30,005 bases of DNA from Bondarzewia mesenterica (lineage: Eukaryota; Basidiomycota; Agaricomycetes; Russulales; Bondarzewiaceae): assembly GCA_004802705.1 (NCBI GenBank), contig SGPL01000413.1:1-30005 (forward strand), in the 5' to 3' direction. Numbering within the stretch: the stretch's first letter is position 1; the number at the start of each line of letters is the position of its first letter. The notes beneath the pieces are model-generated. The model saw only the letters and a program-made list of their open reading frames with translations, searched no databases and was not told the origin of the DNA. Below, piece by piece: positions 11,115 to 22,604 of this stretch. A program made the translations under genes and the position numbers.

Positions 11115-11597
11115 GTAACACTCAAGATCTAACTTGTAGAGTGACGGTGAGAAGCACAGAAATGAATAAGTTAATGGATCCAGAGATCTTGAATAGATCC
11201 GTTAATTAAGTCATTCTATCACAACACCCAAATTGGCATGTTCTGGATTCGAAGCTCAAAAACCCAGCGTACGACACCCAGCGTACGTGTACGTTGAAAA
11301 TTTCTGCAACTATAAATGACTTTGGCATGAATTAATTGATGTTATTTTATGGAAAGATATATAGAGAAAAAAATTAGGGGCGCAAAGCGACGTCCATCTA
11401 CATGTTGGTCGTCCAAGTGGAATTATTTTAAATTATTTTAAATAGTTGCTTACCAAATCTCAATAGCTTACAGGCAAAATACCGAAGCCCCATTGCCACT
11501 CTCTTCCGCACTGACCACAACGTCGGCCGCCGTCTCAAGACTCTAGGCAGCGCTTTTCTACATTTAAACCGAATCGATGGCTGGCAGGAGGCTCTAA
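11115..11597. other. Intergenic: aminotransferase 3' end and UFD4 promoter
   Basis: No gene is seen. It contains an imperfect inverted repeat at 11171-11205 (arms TTAATGGATC/GATCCGTTAA, 9 of 10 paired) just after the aminotransferase stop. A 12-bp direct repeat ACCCAGCGTACG lies at 11262-11273 and 11276-11287, and a tandem AATTATTTTA at 11421-11440 sits within an AT-rich stretch. Confidence 0.5.
11262..11287 (+). repeat. 12-bp direct repeat ACCCAGCGTACG, two copies
   Basis: Two exact copies of ACCCAGCGTACG are separated by 2 nt in the UFD4 upstream region, about 310 nt before its start codon. They could be a paired binding site or chance. Confidence 0.6.
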
Positions 11598-14500
11598 ATG
11601 GACTTACAACCTACAATTCCACAGGATTCCATCGAGCCTTATCCAACGGAACAGCACGCCATCACACAAGCCTCGTCGTCCGCCCCAGCGTCAGACACCA
11701 CCAGAATTCTCAGATCAAACACCCGTGCAAGGGCGGCGAAGAAGGAGAAAGAAAGGGAAACCTCTGATCAAACCGTTGCACCACCTCCGGAAACCTCAAC
11801 TCGCCAGACTCGTCCCTCCACTTCAAGGCGCACACGCGATCCGTCGGGAAAAGGCAAAGCTAAAGAGACTCCAGAGGAAGCTACAATCCGTCCAGCTAAA
11901 AAGTACGTTTGTCATCTGAATTGTCAGCAGGGGTTGTACTTTGCAAGGTGATTGGGTGGCTAAACTTTTGCATGGTTGGACACATATCTTCCGTGCTGGA
12001 TGGGTTTCTCCCTGTCCAGGCGACATCTCAGCGTGTCCAGGTGTCTGCAGACTACCTTGTGTCATTTTCAGCTGACGTCTCTCGAATTGCTGGGAAGCTT
12101 TTACCTTGCGAAGTATACCCCTTGTGGAGTGCTGTCTTCTGACTAATGCATGTTTGACCTTTCTAGAGCTCGAAGGTCAACTTATCCCGTCACTGCCTCT
12201 GGCCTAACTATCAACGAACCCACTCGCGATACCAAGGGGAAGAAACGTGCCGCACCCGAAGCTCTTTCTGACAACGAAGATCACACCACAACTCCCTCCA
12301 GCTCCTCAAAGCGTTCTCGGACCACCGCATATTCCCTCCGCTCTCGACCTGATATTACTACAACAGACATGCCAAAGAAGACCAGGTATGTCGTATATTC
12401 TCTTTTCTTGTTATTGCTTGCGTTGATGACGTAAATCGCAGACAATCCTCAGCGAAAGGTAAAGCCGCGGCCAAGAACAAGGTGATAGCTGCGGCGGGCC
12501 CATCGCGAATGGGAGATGAAGACGTAGATATGATTGATGTTGAGCCAAAGCTCGACGGATCGGACCATGGCGATCAGATGGAGGGTAGTCATGATGAATC
12601 TGATGAGGAAGGTGAAGGAGATGAAGCACATGAGAGTGGAGATAAGGAAGGTGATGTAGGAAATGAAGGCGGCGCAGGGGGGAGAGCTTCAGGAAGAGGA
12701 TTTGGAGGCATGGATGACTCCGCCGCGATGGCCATCTTCGCGGACTACCGACAGCTCGGGTCGTATATGATGTCGCTCAATTCTCGCCTGAAGACGATGT
12801 TGAACAACATCAAGCCAACCGCAGATCCCACGACTCGACTCGTAACGTTGCAGGAGCTCAGCGAGTTGCTGAGCATCAGCACGGAGGACACGCTCGCAGG
12901 CTCTTTCCAGGTCGATTCCTTCGTGCGTGAGCTTGTGAGGATTCTCGGAGGATCGGGTGGCGAGGCAGATGATGATGACGACGGTGACGATGAAGGGCCT
13001 CAGGATGATGACGCCGCGCTAGCTGCTGTTCTCGCGCTGAGTGGCGGCGGCAATCAGTACCAGGGTGACGATAACCTTGAGGCCCAAGTACTTGCTGCTC
13101 GTTGCTTGGCTAATCTCATGGAGGCTCTTCCCGGCGTCGCTCACACTGTTGTTTATCATGGTGCTATCCCGGTCCTGTGCAGCAAGCTCATCGAGATCTC
13201 CTATATCGACCTCGCAGAGCAGACGTTAAGCGTACGATTATTTCATCACTTATCCATAAATATTTATTGATTTTCTTGAATAGACGCTGGAGAAGATTTC
13301 GGAAGAGTTTCCGAGCTCCATCGTTCGTGAGAACGGCCTTGCCGCTCTGCTCAACTATCTCGATTTCTTCTCTATTGCCGTCCAACGAACTGCCCTTCAA
13401 GCCGCAGCTAACTGTTGTCGCAATGTCCCTCCAGAGCACTTTCAGATGATCCTCGGCGTATGGCCTATTATACGCAATTGCCTTGGCTACTCAGACCAGC
13501 GTCTTGTCGAGTTTGCCTGTCTCTGCGTGATACGCGTAATTGATTCATACTATCGTGCCTCTCCCGAGAATTTAGAGCTGCTCGTCGACACAGACCTCAT
13601 TAAGGCTGTCAATTTGCTGCTGCTCCCCGCTGGCGGTTCACCTCTCATAGCTGCTAATACCTTCACACTGTTGTTGCGTGCCCTGGCAACCTCAGCTCGC
13701 GCAAGTCCGAAGATCACTGTCGTTCTACTCGAAGCCGGTATTGCGGATACCTTGTATCAGATCTTGACTGGTGTTTTGCCCTCCTCTGCCCACGAAAGTG
13801 AGGAACAAGGGGATGCGTCCAGCGGACAAGGTTTAGGTGGCGGATTGGCGGATATGACCGTAATGCAGAATCTGGCCCATCGACCGAAGGACCAGATTGA
13901 GGAGGTCTTGAGTCTCGTATCCGAACTAATGCCACCATTGCCGAAAGGTAAATATCTTCTTTCTGTGAAGCTGTCATCTCTCATCGATGTATCTGCAGAT
14001 GGTGTGTTCGATCACAAGGGATATACGGAGAAAGCGCTCTCTAGGATGACCAAAGCTAAGGCCAAGTCTGAACGCGCTGCCGCTCGCCAAGCGGCTCTTG
14101 GTCAGATGAACCTCTTGCTGGGCCTACCGCCTACTACGCCTTCGACGCCAGTGGGGACGTCCGAGGCCCCGACACCAGCTCCAGCGGACATTATGCAAGA
14201 CATCCAGACTCAAGATGGTGAGGATGTCCCTGTGCTCGCACCGCTGCCGAACCAAGCTACTCCCGACCGAACGGAGATGCTGCGTTCCAAGCCTGAGGTT
14301 ATTGGACGGTTCATGCAGTACATGGTCCCTATCCTTATCGACGTCTATGCTGCGAGCGTGATCACTACAGTGAGGATAAAGACCTTGACTGGGTTGTTGA
14401 AGGCGATCAGTTTCATGGAAGAGGAAGAGGCAAAACGCGTTCTCAAGGTACGTCAGAACCCCATCTTCCGCGGGTCTGTGTTGCGCATTGATTTTGCCCC

Positions 14501-17500
14501 AGTTTGTCCCGGTAGCAAGCTTTGCATCCTCAATTCTTTCGTCAAAGGATCATCCGACTCTGGTCATAGGCGCTCTTCAGCTTGTCGAACTGCTCCTCAT
14601 GAAGGTCCCCGATGAGTACAGGCCTGTGTTTCGCCGAGAAGGTGTTTTCCATGAGATAGAGACCCTGGCAGCACGGCCGCTCACGTCTGCCCGCTCGAAA
14701 GAGAAGGATAAGGATAAGGACACCTCAGATAGCTCGACAGCGGCGGAGCCCACCTTTCCTCCACCAATGACGATTCCTGCGGCGCTAGCAGCGAGTATGC
14801 CAGGCTTCAAGAAGTTGTCATCCTTATCGCTCGATCCAGAGGATGCTGTTACACTCCGTTCCCGTGTAATACGCTTCAAATATCTGACAGGAAAAGAGAA
14901 TGCCGAAGGCGACGACGTATTTTCGACCCTGCAGCGGTTAGTGGAAAAGATCTCAAATAGGAACGCCTCCGAGAAAGAGCTGAGCATTGTGTTGCGGGAC
15001 CTTGCTGCGCTGTTCGCGTCAGCACATTCATCTGTATCAAGTTTCGAGCTCCTGCAAAGTGGTGTGATCGACGCATTGTTGCAGTTTGCGACTGACAAGG
15101 ACAGGAACAGTAGGCATAATCTGTGTCTTCTTGTAAGTTCTCGCTAATTTCTCCGTTGCGTACAGTTTCTATCGCAGCACGCCAGGAACTCTTCCTTGAG
15201 GCATTCACAGCTCGTCGGGCCAAGAGCTTAAATGGTGTACAGTCATCTTTCGCGGTCTTTGTGAAAAAATTGCAGGAGAGTTTGACCAGGATGGAATCCT
15301 TCGACGTCGTTACTGTGACCCAGGGCATTGATGGTGCGCTCTATCCATATATATTCCGTTCGGGGCTGTACGCTGAGCACTAGGCCATTTTTTTTTGCAG
15401 ATTCAAAGCGAAGCAGCTCCCCATCACTCCTTGCTCGTCAGCTACGCCTCCGCCTGGTTGCAGCTGAAGGTTCAGATATTCCTCGCAACTTTAACAATAT
15501 CGTCGTCTCCATACATGCTATCGCCACTTTCCAAGCCCTTCATGATTATTTGCGACCTCGCGTCGCCGGACTTTTGTTCAGTGGTTCTCGCCTATCCGGC
15601 ATGCTTGCTGCCTTAGCTTCGGGTCTCGGGCAAAGTGCATCCTCGTCTACCGGTGCCAGTGCTGGAACTAGTGCTGCAGAACTGCAGACCAAGACATCAT
15701 CCGCACAAGCTGAAAGCAGCGTTGTCGCAGGGATCTCCGCATCAGCTCCTGCTACCTCATCTGCTCTAGGAAGACGTCGTAGTCTGCGGTTGAGTGCTAA
15801 GAACGGTTTAGCCGATGCTGCTACCTTTGCTACTGCTCCTTCTACTCAGCCTTCAGTAACAGCGGAGGCTGGGCCATCGAGTAATGCACCATTGTCTCGC
15901 AGCACCATCTCCGAGCCTCCAGCCTCCGCACTTGGGGAGCCCGCTCCGAGCGAGACTGTTGTGAACGAAGAGGCAGAATTTGCTGCCGATTTTACGGACG
16001 ATGAAGTCGACGCAGAGGTGAGTTCTGCTTACAATTGATTGATCTAAACTTATCGTGAAGCAGGTGTTCGATGACGAAATGGACGCGGATAATTCAGTGA
16101 CCGAAAAAACCGTTACACTTGCTGTCGCTGATGGTGGGCATCTCTCGCACGCTTTTCAGACCCTTTTCTAACTGTTTATGTAGATGGCTCCAAAGTCGAG
16201 GCGCAGACGCCTGATGGCACTCGCGTGGGTACACCAGGTGTTGCGAAAGAGATGCCGCAGACTCCGACTCCTCGGGCCATTCCCAGTAAAGGGTCCTATG
16301 CTGCAGCTCTGAAGGCCAAGCCCGCAGCAGACTGGCACCTCGAGTTCTCGATGGACGATCACATCTTGCCTCTTGACCTGACCATTTACGGCGCCATTCA
16401 TCAGCATGAGCTCAGGAAGAAAGCAGCAGGATCATCGTCATCTCTTCCTCCGAGCTTGCTGTGGCAAGGCGTGTACACTGTAAAGTTCAAGAAAGTCCCT
16501 GGTCCCGCACCGTCGTCAGAAGGTTCGTACGCTTTGTCGATCACCCAGAGTTATACTGATTGGCTTTGCCATTTGAAGGTCGAGGCGAGGCGTCAGAGGC
16601 TTCCAGAAGCCGCTCGCCAACACCGATCCTTTCGTCACTCCCAGAAGATGCTCCTCATGCCAAGATCTTGCGCCTCCTACGTGTCCTACACAAGTTAAGC
16701 GTGAAGGAAGCCGAACGCCCGACCATCGTAAAGCGCGACCTGCCAGAGTCGTCGTTCGTCAACAACAAGCTAACTGCTAAGTTGTCGCGCCAGCTGGAGG
16801 AACCAATGATCGTTGCAAGGTGAGTATTCTTACTAATTTACCCTCAAGTTCCTCTGCCTATCTTTACCTCCACAGTCAATGTCTGCCGGATTGGGCTCTC
16901 GATCTCCCTCAACATTTCCCGTTCTTGTTCCCCTTCGCCACTCGCTACAGCTTCCTGCAGTCTACTTCATTCGGTTATGCTCGCCTGATCTTGAAATGGC
17001 AAAGTCAGCAGAGTCGAGGACAAGACAGTTCGCGTCGTGATGATGGTGTTGGCTTTTTAGGCCGTCTCCAGCGTCAAAAGGTCCGAATTTCTCGCAAACA
17101 TATCTTGGAGTCCGCCATGAAGGTTTTCGAGTTGTATGGATCGTCTTCGTCCATACTCGAGGTTGAATACTTCGAAGAAGTTGGCACGGGTCTGGGGCCG
17201 ACTTTGGAGTTCTACTCCCTGGTATCGAAGGAATTCGCGAGGAGGGACCTGAAGATCTGGCGGGATGAAGATTTGACGAAGACTGGCCCTTATGTCTTCC
17301 ATCCCAGTGGTCTTTTCCCCGCACCCATTAGCCCTGAAGATATTGCGAACGATGGTGGTCAAAAGCGGACGCATATATTTAGGGTCATCGGGCAATTCGT
17401 CGCGAAGGCCATGTTGGACTCGAGAATCATCGACATGTCGTTCAACAAGACTTTCGTCAGGCTGGCACTCGGGGAGGAAGTTCCTTTGACTATCGAGACA

Positions 17501-18503
17501 CTCAGGGTCCGTTGCATTGTACTTGCTATCTTCCATCTTGCTGACTTCATGAGTAGTCCGTGGACGCCGACTTGGCGAACTCACTAGAGAAGCTACGTTC
17601 CATGGCCACAGTAGCCGTGACTAGCCCGCGAGACAAGGTAAAATTCATCGTCCATCCTTGGCCAATAGGTTTGTTTGTCTTACATATCTGGCTAGTTGTA
17701 CAAGGTCGTCAAGGACCAAGTCAATATTGAGGACCTGGCACTGGACTTTACTATTCCTGGGTATGATGTTGAATTGAGGGTAAGTTTTTCCTCAGACCGC
17801 TGCCAACTCGAATCTGATTGATATTACGTAGGCTGGAGGTAAAGATATGACCGTGACGGCGAACAACGTTGAAGAGTACATTCACGAAGTCATTGATGCA
17901 ATTGTTGGGGAAGGTGCCAAACTTCAGACCAAGGCCTTCAGGGAGGGATTTTCCAAAGTTTTCCCCATCACGGACTTGCAGGCCTTCACCGTCGACGAAC
18001 TCATCATGCTCTTCGGTAATTCAGATGAGGATTGGAGCATTGAAAGTAAGTTCGTTCCCTCCATTCACATATCTCGGTGACTGAGAATTTCTTGCAGCGC
18101 TCAGCGAGGCGATCAAAGCAGATCATGGTTTCAATGTCGAGAGCCGGGCTATCCGGAGCTTGATCGAGATCATGTCAGAATACGATGCATCAACGCGGCG
18201 CGAATATCTCCAATTCATTACTGGTAGTCCGAAACTGCCAATCGGAGGCAAGTGATGTTCTGCGTTTTTTTTTTTTCTCATCCTTGCTGAGAAGCCGCAT
18301 TATCAGGTTTCCGTGGTTTGAACCCTCCATTGACGGTCGTGCGCAAACCACACGAGGCGCCGCTCTCAGCAGACGACTATCTTCCAAGTGTGATGACTTG
18401 TGTCAACTACCTCAAATTGCCGGATTATAGTTCTAAGGAGGTCATGCGAGAGAAGTTACGAGTGGCGATGAAGGAGGGTATTGGCAGTTTCCACTTGTCA
18501 TAA
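11598..18503 (+). CDS. UFD4: UFD4/TRIP12-type HECT E3 ubiquitin ligase
   Basis: Seventeen exons give 1941 residues: 11598-11902, 12167-12385, 12442-13231, 13284-13947, 13999-14447, 14503-15109, 15166-15333, 15401-16017, 16064-16133, 16184-16522, 16579-16819, 16876-17506, 17557-17637, 17696-17779, 17832-18045, 18098-18247, 18307-18503. An in-frame stop directly precedes the ATG. The first ~250 residues are Ser/Arg-rich, then acidic. An armadillo-like helical region follows at about 255-700 (starting [14 protein letters not shown]), then a long linker region. The HECT domain runs from about 1570 to the end, with the ubiquitin-accepting Cys1908 in [13 protein letters not shown]. Ufd4/TRIP12 ligases act in the ubiquitin-fusion degradation pathway and cooperate with N-degron ligases. 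The last intron (18248-18306) has a GC donor, and the first (264 nt) is far longer than the rest. The catalytic parts look intact. Confidence 0.95.
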
Positions 18504-18760
18504 TTATCAAATGTTCAGCAGTAGATTCATCATCTGTGTTTCTTGTATTGTGCTTTTACATCCATGTTCAGTAGAATGCTCATCATCACCATTGTCCACA
18601 ATAATTTGTTCCACGGACTATTCAATATATGCTGTTGCTCTACACTGGCGGGCGTTGAATAATTTCTTTTCCTTCATTAACAAGTATGCTGAGTCAGCAA
18701 CTCGTACAGAAGTGCGTGTGATGACCACAGATCCATAATCACTCTTGCACATCAACTGCC

Positions 18761-19402
18761 ATGTCCAAGCATCATCCAGGTCTGTCTTCTACCATCTGAA
18801 CCATTATTTCCTTGTTTTTCATTGGACTGAACCTTTACTGTGTAGATCTCATCATGTGCAGACGCCAACCTGGCATCGGTGAGTACCGTTTTAAGTGCCT
18901 CATTTTAGGGTGGTTAATCAGCGAGCAATGTCATTGTCCAGCCATTGGCCGCCTCTGCGAGAAATGTGATGGCAAATGGTGCGTCAAGAGTTCGATCCTC
19001 AACATTCTCAAACGCTGACTTCTCATTCGCTATTGTAGCCCTGTTTGTGACTCGTATGTCCGGCCAGAGACGCTTGTGCGCATCTGCGATGAATGCAATT
19101 TTGGGACGTATGGTGGCAGATGTATCATCTGTGGTTCCCCAGGTATGTGTCGAGAACTCTGCGTCTCACAAAACTTGGTATATTAATGTTGTATGTGCAT
19201 CAGGGATCTCAGACGCGTATTACTGTGCTGAATGCACGAGACTGGAAAAGGACCGAGATGGTTGTCCCAAGATTGTGAATCTAGGAGCTAGTAGGACAGA
19301 TTTGTTCTATGAACGCCGTCGCCTAGGTACGTAAATTTGCTCAATTGCGCTCTAACAAGACGGCAGTCTGATACGGGCATTGCAGGGTTTAAGAAGGGTT
19401 GA
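18761..19402 (+). CDS. RDS3: RDS3/PHF5A, SF3b complex zinc-knuckle splicing factor
   Basis: Six exons (18761-18779, 18846-18878, 18942-18978, 19039-19142, 19204-19326, 19386-19402) give exactly 110 residues, the size of the human and fission-yeast proteins. The sequence is nearly invariant in eukaryotes: it begins [16 protein letters not shown], contains CEKCDGKCPVCDSY, CDECNFG, CIICGS and CAEC, and ends RRRLGFKKG. The CxxC pairs build the zinc-binding knot that sits in SF3b of the U2 snRNP and contacts SF3B1 next to the branch-point adenosine pocket. The protein acts in the nucleus in pre-mRNA splicing. Five introns of 59-66 nt interrupt only 333 coding bases, and four of the exons are under 40 nt. 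It lies 257 nt after the UFD4 stop on the same strand. Confidence 0.97.
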
Positions 19403-20309
19403 CATTAGTTAAGTCCGCCGACACTTCGTCCATAATTCCATGGCACTGCTCCCTCCCGTCGCGATGTATCATCTGTATGTATAGTCACACATAGCTCCTT
19501 AGCAGAATCTCATCCGTAAATCAAAATGCTCCCGCTAAAGTTACAGTGAACCCGACTAGTCGACAATAATACGTGAAGGTAAATAGGACATCCTGTCGCA
19601 ACCGACGTCCAATTCAACCAATTCTTTATCTTGCATGGGGCGAGGGTTGATTCAAAGCTTTAACCCAAAAGTCTGGTGAAATCTGTACAGATCTTGATTT
19701 ATGGTGAACTGATCCTACCTTGCAGTGATCTCAAACCCTGTTCTATGTGCCTACCATACTTATCATGATTGGCTGATAAGTCAAATGAATATGATTTCTG
19801 TTTAGTTTGAAAGGTACGATTGTCGGCAAACTTTATCACCCGATATGCTTCTAGCGTCGCCGACCTCGCGTGAAATGTATCGGTTCAACTTCAAAGATAC
19901 TGTAAGTAAGTACTTCTAATCGAACTTCAAGCTTCAAGACTCATCACTGAAGGATATTTGCCTTGTCTCTCTAATCTTGCTCAGGCAAGAGTGATATACG
20001 AAGCTCCTACGCAACACGTTCATGGCAGGACGCCCTTCGGTTTATATTTGAGAAAAATAGGTCAAACTGAAAGACATTTCCACACAATATTGGATGAATG
20101 ATCATTGCGTTCTAAACTTCTAAAAATTCTATGCAGCACAGCACCATTTACGAGCAATATGCAGGTTTTAATACGGCGACGCCCGATGTCTTCGTTCCTT
20201 GGCTGGTTGTCACACTTATGTACTTGAATGAAGCATGTTTTGCGACCGTCGCACATGCTGGCAACGCGAGCCCGGCATACATATGCACTGAGCTTGGCCT
20301 AGCATCATC
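19403..20309. other. Intergenic: upstream region of the seven-helix membrane protein gene
   Basis: No gene can be supported in these 907 nt. They hold a 12-bp perfect palindrome ATCTGTACAGAT at 19681-19692 and an inverted repeat at 19758-19781 whose arms contain GATAAG in both orientations. Confidence 0.45.
19758..19781. promoter_or_regulatory. Inverted pair of GATA-type sites
   Basis: ACTTATCA and TGATAAGT form 8-bp perfect inverted arms around an 8-nt loop. Each arm contains GATAAG, the core recognised by fungal GATA factors (nitrogen, light and iron regulators). It lies about 530 nt upstream of the membrane protein gene. A regulatory role is inference. Confidence 0.3.
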
Positions 20310-21576
20310 ATGGCGTCTTCCACGTCTGACACAGACCTCTGGGTGGAACGTTCGCGCCTTAATGGAATGCTCCTTGGGGGGGTGTCTTATGGTGAGCTGC
20401 CAGTCGACTTGCCCCACACCCCTCTCACCTGTTGTTTATCTACCTATATCTCTCAGGGATATTTCTACTCTTGACTATTCAATCCTTTCTGGCTCTGCTT
20501 CGGAAACGTCAGAATCGATCTGGCCCCCCTTTTACTACCCACATCCTCCTTTTTGTCTACATTGTGGTTACGTTCACACTCGCAACTGTTGGGTTCGCTG
20601 CAAACGTAAAGTACACCCAAACGATATGGATTGATATGCGGGATGCACCTGGTGGACCTGCGCTGTTGATCGAGCTGGAGCTGGACCACTGGATTAATCG
20701 TATGGCATTGACATCGTAAGTGCTGGGTTTTCTGTGCAGGAAGGAAAGGAATCATGTTGATGTTTCACAACAGTTATTATCTCATGGAGTGGTGTATGGG
20801 AGCTTTGCTGGTTCGTCCATCTTGTCATTTACTTCAACGAATCATCCAAACCCGTTGTGATCTACTTAGCTGTATCGATGCTTCATAATCTGGAATTGCA
20901 ACCTAAGTGTTGTGATATCAATGTCCGTACTTTTTCTAGCGACCGTTGGTGAGGATTTGGTTTTCATGGTCGTGCTGGTCATAAATTGATTTTTCTTCTC
21001 CTCGACGTGCTCAAGCCATGTCAGTACTGGTGCTGACGGAGTCCAAGGGTGCCGTCTTCTACAACATTGATATCCAACTCGCATACCTATGCACCGAGGT
21101 GGGGACGAACATCATTTACACCGTTCTCGTCGTCGTGCGGATCCTGGCTACCCGTAATCAGATAATTGCCTTGATGGGCAAAGAACTTGCAGCGACGTAC
21201 ACCTCAATCATCGCAGTGGTCGTCGAGTCTGCGGCTTTGTACTCTATTCTAGGAATACTCTTCATCGTCACCTTCGCCACTCATTCCAACCTGTCGAACC
21301 TTATATTTTTGTCCATCAGTCATGTACAAGTGGGTCTATTTCTCTACGTTACCGTCATTTGATTGCCATGCTGAGTGTTATGATATCCGCATGTAGGGTA
21401 TCGCGCAGCTTCTCATCATCCTTCGCGTCGCGCAAGGTTGCGCGTATACGAATGACGTTACGAGCCAGCTTATGACGTCCATGCAATTCGCGCAGGATCC
21501 TCCCTACCGAAATGATACACTGAGCCCGGGGACTGGGACGGCCTCCAGTATGACCGCTATGTCGACCATGTCCTAG
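20310..21576 (+). CDS. Seven-helix integral membrane protein of an agaricomycete orphan family
   Basis: Six exons (20310-20391, 20457-20715, 20774-20810, 20870-20948, 21016-21329, 21397-21576) give 316 residues. Seven hydrophobic stretches can be read: about 19-41, 50-75, 115-130, 134-152, 161-190, 206-231 and 238-262. Conserved-looking marks are MEWCMGALLLYRCFIIWN in helix 3, TYTSIIAVVVESAALYSI in helix 6 and QLLIILRVAQG in helix 7. The cytoplasm-facing tail is rich in Ser, Thr and Met. The pattern (ESAALYSI ... LLIILRVA.G) matches a large family of seven-helix proteins that I recall from mushroom genomes, resembling the DUF6533/6534 group, with no established function. A receptor-like role is possible but unproven. 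All introns are GT-AG, 59-67 nt, and in frame. I chose the ATG at 20310 because it gives a short N-terminus before helix 1. Confidence 0.8.
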
Positions 21577-21974
21577 TCGATGACGACCACTGGCACGCAT
21601 GCCGGCCAGAAAATACCACGCTATGTTTGCTCGAATATTTATCTGAAAGCTCCAACGAAAGATTAGATAGCATCGTCCACATTGTCGTATACCCTCTGCG
21701 AATCCTCATAAGCTATGGAAACGTCACAGACAGCTAGTTGGGTTTCGTCCGTGTACAACGACCAGGGCACGTGGCCAGACGTGGCCGCTTGGTGGGCCGG
21801 GAGTGAACAAAAGATGACCACACTGAGTTTGTGATTTACAGCATTCATCCGCGTCTCATCCCTCTTTTGCTGACTTTATCAACTGGAAGGGTTGAGCATA
21901 TTTCGCATATGACATTGAAGGTGACTTTGTATCTATCGACGCCGCGAGTCTACCAACGAACGCTCTGATAACCT
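21577..21974. other. Convergent 3' intergenic region
   Basis: This is the space between the convergent stops of the membrane protein and the DUF952 gene. No feature is supported beyond presumed 3' UTRs. Confidence 0.45.
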
Positions 21975-22397
21975 CTACCAAACAAGCCATTCAGCCGAAG
22001 CAGCGTAAACAGGCTGATCCCAACTTTCCTCCCCCCTTTCCAAAATCTCCACTCTCTCGATCTCGTCCTTCCCCAACTGAAGCTCGTTGTACAAGTGCGG
22101 GAACATCCCCTCCCCTCCGCGCGGACCGCAGACCTCCGCCTTCGGGTCCTCCCACTTGATCTTGTCAGCGACGTGATCGTACTCGATGCGGAGAACATAG
22201 ACGCGTTTGTCTTGTCCAAAGAAAAACTTCAGGGTACCCGCCACCTGGGGGGCAGTCGACAAGTGGATAAACCCCGATGCCTTGTCAATGTCGCTCACGG
22301 GGAGCGCTTTGGGCAGTTTGGGTTGCTCCGGGACTGGAGCTGAGGATGGGACGAGCTTATAGAGGTAATTAGGTTTGGTGTAGGCTTCTTCAGCCAT
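21975..22397 (-). CDS. DUF952 family protein
   Basis: One uninterrupted exon encodes 140 residues, a normal size for this small globular family. Marks are NYLYKLVPSS near the start, ASGFIHLSTAPQVAGTLKFFFG (about residues 40-61) and VYVLRIEYD, followed by GGEGMFPHLYNELQL. DUF952 proteins occur in bacteria and fungi, often with the FIHLST/HLYG-type motif seen here. Structures of relatives suggest a fold related to ADP-ribosyl-type enzymes, but the activity is unknown to me. There is no signal peptide. The single exon is unusual beside its intron-rich neighbours and is compatible with a gene of bacterial ancestry, though a short gene can lack introns by chance. A TATA box lies 93 nt upstream. 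Confidence 0.88.
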   Translation of the reverse strand: MAEEAYTKPNYLYKLVPSSAPVPEQPKLPKALPVSDIDKASGFIHLSTAPQVAGTLKFFFGQDKRVYVLRIEYDHVADKIKWEDPKAEVCGPRGGEGMFPHLYNELQLGKDEIERVEILERGEESWDQPVYAASAEWLVW

Positions 22398-22482
22398 GGT
22401 GGTCAAGTGGTAAGTTGGTGATAGGTAAGTGTGTGGTTGGTATATGATTGAGCGTGCAGGATGAACCGCCTGATTGACGACG

Positions 22483-22490
22483 CCTTTATA
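22483..22490 (-). promoter_or_regulatory. TATA box of the DUF952 gene
   Basis: TATAAAGG on the minus strand lies 93 nt before the start codon at 22397, a usual distance for a fungal TATA element. A second TATA-like tract (GTATATATGC) lies slightly further upstream. Confidence 0.5.
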
Positions 22491-22604
22491 CCCCCGCTTC
22501 CAATGCATATATACCCCGCCCATCAGGGGCCTAGATTCAATATCTGGCATTTGGGGTTTGGTATTTTGAAAACTGAAGCTTAGAGAAACATAGGCCCCGG
22601 CGAC

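Noticed and set aside
11903..12166. Open frame inside the first UFD4 intron as a nested gene
   Set aside because: It has no family signal and the flanking splice sites are clear; only a microexon is considered possible.
14577..15098. 173-codon open frame antisense to UFD4
   Set aside because: It lies opposite a conserved exon, has no family features and is explained by codon shadowing.
18990..18998. GTTCGATCC, resembling a tRNA B box
   Set aside because: It lies in an RDS3 intron with coding exons directly upstream; no A box or cloverleaf can be formed.
20131..20634. 167-codon plus-strand open frame overlapping the seven-helix gene
   Set aside because: It runs through an intron in a different frame from the helices and has no domain.
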